The notes under the pieces are model-generated. The model was not told the origin of the DNA. It was given only the letters and a program-made list of their open reading frames with translations, and made no database searches. 12,202 nucleotides of DNA, from positions 1 to 12,202 of the forward strand of contig JAFTIQ010000060.1 in assembly GCA_017456805.1 (NCBI GenBank). The letters are read 5' to 3'. Source of the DNA: Lentisphaeria bacterium (GTDB lineage: Bacteria > Verrucomicrobiota > Lentisphaeria > Victivallales > UBA1829). Made by a program: the position numbers and the translations under genes. This document shows, one piece after another, positions 7,611 through 12,202 of this stretch (its first letter is position 1; the number at the start of each line of letters is the position of its first letter).

Positions 7611-8636
7611 ATGGAACAGAATATAGAAGCGCAAAAATTATCTTTTTTCAGAAAGACGAACGGAAAGATTTTTCTTGCCGGATCGCTCCTGCTGATTCTG
7701 CTGATCCTGCTCTGTTTCAGCTGGACATTCCAATTGGAGATTCCATCCATGCGGGAACTGTTTTTTCCGGAGGCAGGAGATATGGATGATTCCTTGCGGC
7801 AGATTCTTTTTGAGATCCGCCTGCCCCGGATTTTGCTTGGTGTTTTAACGGGGGCATGTCTTGCGGTATCAGGCGCGATTCTTCAGGGAGTCATGCGGAA
7901 CCCGCTTGCATCACCGGGGATCATCGGAGTTTCTTCCGGCGGCGGCTTGTGCGGATTGCTTGTACTGCTGATATTTCCGCAATATATCCAGCTTCAGCTT
8001 CCGGCATCTTTCGCGGGGGCAATGGCTGCGGCACTTCTGATTTACGCTCTGGCATGGAAACGGGGCACGGATCCGGTACGTCTTGTCCTTGCCGGAGTCG
8101 CAGTATCTTCCATGCTGGGGGCGATCTCCGGAATGATCCTGATGCTCCACGCAGAAGAGACGGGAAGAATCCTTGATTTCACGTTCGGCTCTCTTGCTTC
8201 AGCGGGCAATGAGGAGTTATGCAGGTCCCTGCCCTATATGCTTGCCGGATTGCTGCTGGCGTTTCTCTCCGCAAAAAAAATCAACGTTCTCGCGCTTGGG
8301 GATGATACAGCGACCTCCCTTGGACTGCATGTGGAACGGACCCGCTTTCTGCTGATCATTACAGCGGCTCTTCTTGCCGCCGCAGCGGTCAGTGCTGCCG
8401 GATTGATTGGCTTTGTGGGATTGATTGCACCCCATGTTATCCGTATGATATCAGGTCCGGACAACCGGTATCTTCTGCCGGTCTCTGCGATTTTCGGAGC
8501 TGTTCTTGTGGCTGGCTGTGATTTTGCCGGACGGGTGATTGCTTCCCCGGGAGAGTTCCCCGCCGGATTGCTTCTTGCTTTACTTGGACCGCCCTTCTTC
8601 CTGTGGCTGCTGCGGAGGACCCGTTATGAAATTTGA
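7611..8636 (+). CDS. FecCD/BtuC-family ABC transporter permease (iron-siderophore, heme or cobalamin type)
   Basis: A 341-residue inner-membrane permease. Hallmarks of the FecCD family are RLPR (70-73), the long segment GAILQGVMRNPLASPG (88-103), the GLIGFVGLIAPH block (264-275) that contacts the ATPase, and GEFPAGLL with GPPFFLWLLRR at the end. About ten hydrophobic helices are apparent, starting with one at 20-38. Translation starts at the ATG at 7611 with GAGGAA eight bases upstream. It overlaps the downstream ATPase gene by 11 nt. The binding protein and outer-membrane receptor expected for such a system are absent here, so the ligand cannot be named from context; iron-siderophore, heme and cobalamin are all possible. 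Confidence 0.93.
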   Translation: MEQNIEAQKLSFFRKTNGKIFLAGSLLLILLILLCFSWTFQLEIPSMRELFFPEAGDMDDSLRQILFEIRLPRILLGVLTGACLAVSGAILQGVMRNPLASPGIIGVSSGGGLCGLLVLLIFPQYIQLQLPASFAGAMAAALLIYALAWKRGTDPVRLVLAGVAVSSMLGAISGMILMLHAEETGRILDFTFGSLASAGNEELCRSLPYMLAGLLLAFLSAKKINVLALGDDTATSLGLHVERTRFLLIITAALLAAAAVSAAGLIGFVGLIAPHVIRMISGPDNRYLLPVSAIFGAVLVAGCDFAGRVIASPGEFPAGLLLALLGPPFFLWLLRRTRYEI

Positions 8637-9384
8637 AATGAAAAATATTTCCGGCGGCTACGGAAAGAAAGTCATTCTGGAAGAGATCTCCCTGCAAGTC
8701 GAACCGGGGGAGATCCTTACAGTGCTCGGTCCCAACGGATGCGGGAAATCAACCCTTCTGAAAATCGCGGGAAGGCTGCAGAAGCCGTTCTCCGGAACTG
8801 TTCTCATTGATGATCAGGAAATCACCGGAATTCCGTCCGGAGAATTGGCAAAACGAATGGCTGTTTTTTCTCAATCAGCGGTAATTCCGGAAGGGATGAC
8901 CGTAGAAGAGCTGGTTTCCCTCGGACGCTATCCTTACCGGGAATCGGTTTCGGTCACCAGAGAAAAAACGGAAGCAGCTCTGGAAGCAATGAATATTTCA
9001 CACTTGCGGCAGCGGTTTGTCGGGGCTCTTTCCGGCGGGGAACGTCAGCGGGCAAGACTCGCCATGACTCTGGCTCAAGATCCGGAACTGCTCCTGCTGG
9101 ACGAACCCACAACGTTTCTGGATATCAAACATCAATTTGAAATTCTGGAGCTGATCCGGAAACTCAATAAAGAATGGAACATCTCTGTTCTCATGGTCCT
9201 TCATGATCTTTCACTGGCTTCGGTTTATTCAGACCGGATGATTTTTCTGCAGGACAAAAAAATCCGTTGTGCAGGAACACCTGAGGAAATCATGAAACCG
9301 GAACTCATTCAGGATGTATTCGGGATCAAAACTCAAATCATAAAAAAAGATGGCAAGATGTTGTGTCTTACCATCGGAAAATAA
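8626..9384 (+). CDS. ABC transporter ATP-binding protein, FecE/BtuD type
   Basis: A 252-residue ATPase that powers the preceding permease. Motifs in order are Walker A GPNGCGKST (35-43), Q-loop Q83, signature LSGGERQ (135-141), Walker B LLLLDEPT (155-162) and the switch H193 in VLHD. The start at 8626 is set by GGAGGA six bases upstream and the onset of homology; an upstream in-frame ATG at 8539 would extend 29 residues into the permease gene with no family support. The 11-nt overlap with the permease stop implies coupled translation. It is last in its unit and converges with argF. Confidence 0.94.
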   Translation: MKFEMKNISGGYGKKVILEEISLQVEPGEILTVLGPNGCGKSTLLKIAGRLQKPFSGTVLIDDQEITGIPSGELAKRMAVFSQSAVIPEGMTVEELVSLGRYPYRESVSVTREKTEAALEAMNISHLRQRFVGALSGGERQRARLAMTLAQDPELLLLDEPTTFLDIKHQFEILELIRKLNKEWNISVLMVLHDLSLASVYSDRMIFLQDKKIRCAGTPEEIMKPELIQDVFGIKTQIIKKDGKMLCLTIGK

Positions 9385-9455
9385 CGTTCAGAAAATCTTT
9401 TCTGCCAACGGAATTGAATTGGCTGTAAACGCTTTTTATACGGATTCCTGCCGCA
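9385..9455. other. Convergent gap between the ATPase gene and argF
   Basis: This 71-nt gap separates converging genes. CAGAAAA (9389-9395) and TTTTCTG (9398-9404) form a symmetric inverted repeat, and a GCCAA/TTGGC pair (9404-9408, 9419-9423) lies beside it. Either could end transcription in both directions, but loops and U-tracts are poor, so no terminator is called. Confidence 0.25.
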
Positions 9456-10367
9456 TCAGTTCCCCATGAGCATGGTCATGATCGCTTTCTGAACATGCAG
9501 ACGGTTTTCGGCTTCGTCAAAGACGATGGACTGGTCGCAATCCATGACTTCATCGGTGATTTCGTCACCGCGGTGAGCCGGCAGACAGTGCATGACTTTG
9601 CAATCCGGTTTGGCAGCTTTCAGCTTCGCCATATCCAGCTGATAGGGCTTGAGAACTTTGATGCGTTCCTTCGCTTCTTCTTCAAAACCCATGCTGACCC
9701 AGACATCTGTATAGATGAAATCAGCATCTTTGACTGCTTCATAGGGATCGGTTGTCCAGGAGCATTTTCCTGCACCCAGATTCCGTTTCATGATTTCTTC
9801 ATTGGGACGGTATTCTTCGGGAGCCGCAATTGCAATATCCACCCCTGCGAGCTGACATGCAAGCATCAGAGAGTTCGCCATATTGCTTGCGCCGTCGCCA
9901 AGATATGCCATTTTCAAACCTTCCAGTTTGCCTTTATATTCCAGCATTGTGAACATATCGGTCAACACCTGGCAGGGATGGTAATCATCGGTAAGTGCAT
10001 TGATGACAGGATATTTTGAGTTTGCGGCAAGACCTTCCACATCAGCCTGTGCGAAGGTACGGATCACGATTCCGTGGAGGTAGCGTTCCAGAACCTTTGC
10101 GGTATCGGGAATGGTTTCGCCTCTTCCCATCTGAGTTTTTCCGCTTTCCAGATAAATGGGATATCCGCCAAGTTCCTGCACGCCGATCTCAAAAGAAACA
10201 CGGGTACGGGTGGATGCTTTGGCAAAAATCAAACCAATGCTTTTTCCAGCAAGGGGCTTTGCCGCTTGGGGAGTTCCTCTTTCACGCTTGATCTTCGCGG
10301 AAAGCTCCATCAGTTTGACAAAATCATCATGGGTAAGATCCGCACATGAGAGTAAATCTTTATTCAT
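9456..10367 (-). CDS. argF: Ornithine carbamoyltransferase
   Basis: A 303-residue enzyme that joins carbamoyl phosphate to ornithine to give citrulline, in arginine synthesis. It has the carbamoyl-phosphate site STRTR (52-56), HPCQ (130-133), the ornithine-binding DVWVSMG (221-227) and the catalytic HCLPAHRG (260-267). The SMG and HCLP motifs separate it from aspartate carbamoyltransferase and from acetylornithine or succinylornithine relatives. AAGGAG sits eight bases before the ATG. It follows argD by 21 nt on the same strand, so the two are co-transcribed, which favours the anabolic role over arginine deiminase catabolism. No ArgR-type box is evident. Confidence 0.96.
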   Translation of the reverse strand: MNKDLLSCADLTHDDFVKLMELSAKIKRERGTPQAAKPLAGKSIGLIFAKASTRTRVSFEIGVQELGGYPIYLESGKTQMGRGETIPDTAKVLERYLHGIVIRTFAQADVEGLAANSKYPVINALTDDYHPCQVLTDMFTMLEYKGKLEGLKMAYLGDGASNMANSLMLACQLAGVDIAIAAPEEYRPNEEIMKRNLGAGKCSWTTDPYEAVKDADFIYTDVWVSMGFEEEAKERIKVLKPYQLDMAKLKAAKPDCKVMHCLPAHRGDEITDEVMDCDQSIVFDEAENRLHVQKAIMTMLMGN

Positions 10368-10388
10368 GGTGTTTTCTCCTTGTTCTTA

Positions 10389-11582
10389 TTATGCTTTGAT
10401 CTCTGCAAAAACAGAGTCGATGATCTGAACTGCTTTTTCACATTCTTCTTCTGTAACGGTCAACGCAGGAACCAAACGCAGAACAGTTTCTCCCGCAGGA
10501 AGCGCAATCAATCCTTTTTCACGCAATGCAGGCAAAACTTCCGCTGACGGAGCAAAGGTCAGATCGATCCCGATCATCAGTCCCTTTCCCCGAACTTCTT
10601 TCACAAAAGGATATTTTCCGACAAAAGAGGAAAGACGTTTCATCAGATATTCGCCCTGCTTGCGGCAATTTTCCAGAACTCCGCCTTCGCAAAGCATATC
10701 CACCACACAGCAGCCGACAGCAGAGGCAAGTGCAGTTCCGCCAAAGGTGCTCGCATGAGTTCCGGGCGTCAGAACATCGGAATATTTCCGCTGAGCGATC
10801 ATACATGCAAGGGGGAATCCGTTTCCGATTGCCTTCGCCATGGAAAGAGCATCAGGTTCAATTCCATAGTTCTGCCATGCAAAAAGAGTTCCGGTACGAC
10901 CGGTTCCGCACTGAACTTCATCAAAGAGAAGCAGTACATTCTTTTCGTTACAGAGCGCGCGGACAGCTTTCAGATATTCCGGATCGGCAGGAATGATTCC
11001 GCCTTCGCCCTGAACAGGTTCCATCAGAACAGCCGCAGTCTTATCGGTAATCGCATTTTTCAATGCTTCAAAATCATTGAAGGGAACCTGACTGAAGCCC
11101 TGCACATCAGGACCGAATCCTTTGCGATACTTGGCTCGTCCGGTTGCCGCGAGAGTTGCAAGAGTTCTTCCATGGAAAGAATCAACCATGGTAATGATTT
11201 CATTTTTGCCCCGTTCATTTCCCCATTTACGGGCGAGTTTGATGAGAGCTTCATTCGCTTCGGCACCGCTGTTACAGAAGAAACAGGTCCCATCAAACCC
11301 GTGAGTGATCAGTTTTTCTGCAAGTGCACACTGCTTTTCATTCATGAAAAGATTGGAAACATGCACGAGAGTACGGGCCTGTTCTGCCACGACTTCCGCG
11401 ATTTTCTCATTCGCGTGACCAAGACTGCAAACAGCGATCCCGGAACTGAAATCAAGATATTCCCGTCCTTCGCCATCCCAGAGTTTGCATCCATCCCCTT
11501 TTACAAACAGGATATCAGCCTTCGGATATGTCTTCATAACATACTTATCGTATGCCTCAACAGCTTTTTCTGTACGTGTCAT
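10389..11582 (-). CDS. argD: Acetylornithine aminotransferase
   Basis: A 397-residue class III PLP-dependent aminotransferase that makes N-acetylornithine from N-acetylglutamate semialdehyde with glutamate as donor. NSGAEANE (104-111), GEGG (192-195), the cofactor-binding D221 in FDEVQCGTGRTG and the PLP lysine K250 in MAKAIGNGFP are all present. Length matches ArgD; the argF neighbour supports this over GABA or ornithine aminotransferase, though some ArgD proteins also act in lysine synthesis. GGAAG lies eight bases before the ATG. It is first in a two-gene operon in this window; remaining arginine genes are elsewhere. Confidence 0.94.
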   Translation of the reverse strand: MTRTEKAVEAYDKYVMKTYPKADILFVKGDGCKLWDGEGREYLDFSSGIAVCSLGHANEKIAEVVAEQARTLVHVSNLFMNEKQCALAEKLITHGFDGTCFFCNSGAEANEALIKLARKWGNERGKNEIITMVDSFHGRTLATLAATGRAKYRKGFGPDVQGFSQVPFNDFEALKNAITDKTAAVLMEPVQGEGGIIPADPEYLKAVRALCNEKNVLLLFDEVQCGTGRTGTLFAWQNYGIEPDALSMAKAIGNGFPLACMIAQRKYSDVLTPGTHASTFGGTALASAVGCCVVDMLCEGGVLENCRKQGEYLMKRLSSFVGKYPFVKEVRGKGLMIGIDLTFAPSAEVLPALREKGLIALPAGETVLRLVPALTVTEEECEKAVQIIDSVFAEIKA

Positions 11583-11626
11583 TTTTCACACTTCCTTTCT
11601 TTCGGACAAATCAGTCGCAAACCAAT

Positions 11627-11654
11627 ACAATATCATCTTTTTCTGAAAAATCAA
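11627..11654 (-). promoter_or_regulatory. Probable argD-argF promoter
   Basis: On the minus strand TTGATT (11649-11654) and TATTGT (11627-11632) are 16 bases apart, with TG one base before the -10. The leader would be about 38 nt. The hexamers are less ideal than at ptsH, but spacing and TG extension fit the pattern of the other promoters here. Confidence 0.45.
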
Positions 11655-11667
11655 ATTTTTTCCGTCA

Positions 11668-11697
11668 ATATTTTTGAAAATATCTGCAATTGATCAA
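11668..11697. repeat. AT-rich palindromes upstream of the argD promoter
   Basis: ATATTTT (11668-11674) and AAAATAT (11677-11683) form a perfect inverted repeat two bases apart, 13 bases upstream of the putative -35. The palindrome TTGATCAA follows at 11690-11697. The first resembles the repeats beside the ptsH and fecCD promoters and may be an operator or UP-like element. Confidence 0.4.
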
Positions 11698-11782
11698 CAA
11701 AAAGGCTGCTGCAAGCATATTCATCGGTTCTTCCCCCAACGGATTCTTGATGAAAGCACCCTTCTCCCGGCACCGCCGGAAA

Positions 11783-11894
11783 AAACGGAAGGGAACAGGA
11801 ATCAACGGTGGAAAACGGAAATCAACGGAGAGCCATTCCCCGCGCACCCCGGCGCAAACTCCGTACCCTCCGTTCTCTCAGTACACTCCGTTCT
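11783..11894. repeat. Repeat module 1: decamer array, GC-rich core, nonamer array
   Basis: Three parts are visible. Five 10-nt units with the core AACGG run from 11783 to 11832 (for example AAACGGAAAT then CAACGGAGAG; the second unit reads AACAGG). A GC-rich core at 11836-11858 includes CACCCCGGCGCAAA. Four exact 9-nt units follow from 11859 to 11894: CTCCGTACC, CTCCGTTCT, CTCAGTACA, CTCCGTTCT. The flanking arrays carry complementary cores (AACGGAG at 11824-11830 against CTCCGTT at 11868-11874 and 11886-11892), so the core could sit in the loop of an imperfect stem. No protein-like frame explains it. Confidence 0.75.
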
Positions 11895-11929
11895 CCCCAG
11901 CCAATCCTTTGCGAGTGTGCCCATCCCTT

Positions 11930-12065
11930 CGGCTCTGCCGCTAACAAAAAAAAAACACCGACACCTCCGCACTCGCGACAGCGAGCACTTCACTGAGCCG
12001 TCAGGCTCAACTTCACACCTTCACGCACCTGCGGTGCTCTTCACATCATCCCGGCTCTGCCGGGA
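11930..12065. repeat. Cluster of five short stem-loops, four with CTTCAC linkers
   Basis: Perfect short hairpins follow one another: CGGC/GCCG (11930-11940), CTCGC/GCGAG (11972-11985), TGAGCC/GGCTCA (11994-12009), GCACC/GGTGC (12025-12037) and a 7-bp stem TCCCGGC/GCCGGGA (12049-12065), all with loops of three or four bases. Four copies of CTTCAC (11988, 12011, 12019, 12039) fill the single-stranded linkers between the last four. A run of ten A (11946-11955) lies between the first and second hairpins. It is noncoding on either strand as far as I can see and does not match any RNA family I can name. Confidence 0.7.
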
Positions 12066-12081
12066 ACGCTTTGCAGCCCGA

Positions 12082-12202
12082 GTTCTGGGAGTACTGAGAG
12101 AGCGCGGGCAAAGAAAGGGCTGTTCGCAAGGGCTTTTCCCCGGGCACCCCGGCGCAAAAAACTCCCAGAGCTCCCAGTAATCCCAGAACGCCCAGTATTC
12201 CC
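12082..12202. repeat. Repeat module 2: nonamer arms around a second copy of the GC-rich core, cut by the window edge
   Basis: The GC-rich core recurs at 12136-12158, 22 of 23 bases identical to the copy at 11836-11858 and exactly 300 bp from it. To its right are 9-nt units CCCAGAGCT, CCCAGTAAT, CCCAGAACG, CCCAGTATT (12164-12199) continuing to the edge. To its left TTCTGGGAG and TACTGAGAG (12083-12100) are the same type of unit in reverse complement. Arms 12082-12100 and 12171-12189 pair at 17 of 19 positions around a 70-nt loop. The array probably continues beyond the window. Confidence 0.75.

Noticed and set aside
9389..9404. Bidirectional terminator between the ATPase gene and argF
   Set aside because: The symmetric arms leave a two-base loop and are AU-rich with no following U-tract, so it would be weak at best.
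11665..11847. Minus-strand 60-codon frame just upstream of argD
   Set aside because: It ends in a hydrophobic stretch but has no convincing start or ribosome site and runs through the decamer array at its beginning; I could not link it to any family.
11946..11955. Ten-A run as the U-tract of a minus-strand terminator
   Set aside because: The nearest upstream hairpin on that strand ends 16 bases before the run, too far for an intrinsic terminator.
11674..12180. Plus-strand open frame over the repeat region
   Set aside because: Its product is a proline, serine and arginine-rich string produced by the hairpins and short-period arrays; there is no ribosome site or domain.
11859..12202. CRISPR array
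   Set aside because: The units are 9 nt, contiguous and degenerate. There are no 20 to 40 nt repeats with unique spacers and no cas genes.

Overview
The window looks like ordinary chromosome from a Gram-negative, moderate-GC anaerobe. My best guess is a gut member of the PVC group (Lentisphaerota, Victivallis-like). This rests on gene content, AT-rich extended -10 promoters and GC-rich nonamer repeats between genes, not on any search, so treat the taxonomy as a hypothesis. Nine protein genes are supported. No rRNA, tRNA, CRISPR array or intact mobile element is visible.

Layout, left to right. Positions 1-174 hold a minus-strand promoter reading out of the window and a strong minus-strand terminator. 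A minus-strand operon occupies 175-5049. In transcription order it is ptsH (HPr), ptsI (enzyme I), a cyclophilin (ppiB) and a cytoplasmic GH36/GH27-like glycosidase, driven by a near-consensus promoter at 5129-5157. Positions 5239-7448 carry a second minus-strand unit: trxB followed 14 nt later by a solitary OppB/YejB-type permease with an extra periplasmic domain of about 110 residues. The 162-nt gap at 7449-7610 is a divergent promoter region. Rightward from it run an FecCD-type permease and its ATPase (7611-9384), overlapping by 11 nt, with no binding protein nearby. They converge on a minus-strand arginine operon, argD then argF (9456-11582).

From about 11700 to the right edge there is no credible gene. 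The stretch is packed with structured repeats: two copies of a GC-rich core exactly 300 bp apart, each flanked by short-period arrays, and between them a run of small perfect stem-loops, four of them separated by CTTCAC linkers. This is the least explained and most interesting part of the window.

Functionally, the ptsH-ptsI operon supplies the general phosphotransferase proteins without any visible sugar-specific EII and is tied to an intracellular glycosidase, suggesting a regulatory link to carbohydrate use. The arg pair supplies two steps of arginine synthesis. trxB handles thiol redox. The FecCD/ATPase pair should import iron-siderophore, heme, cobalamin or a related metal complex.
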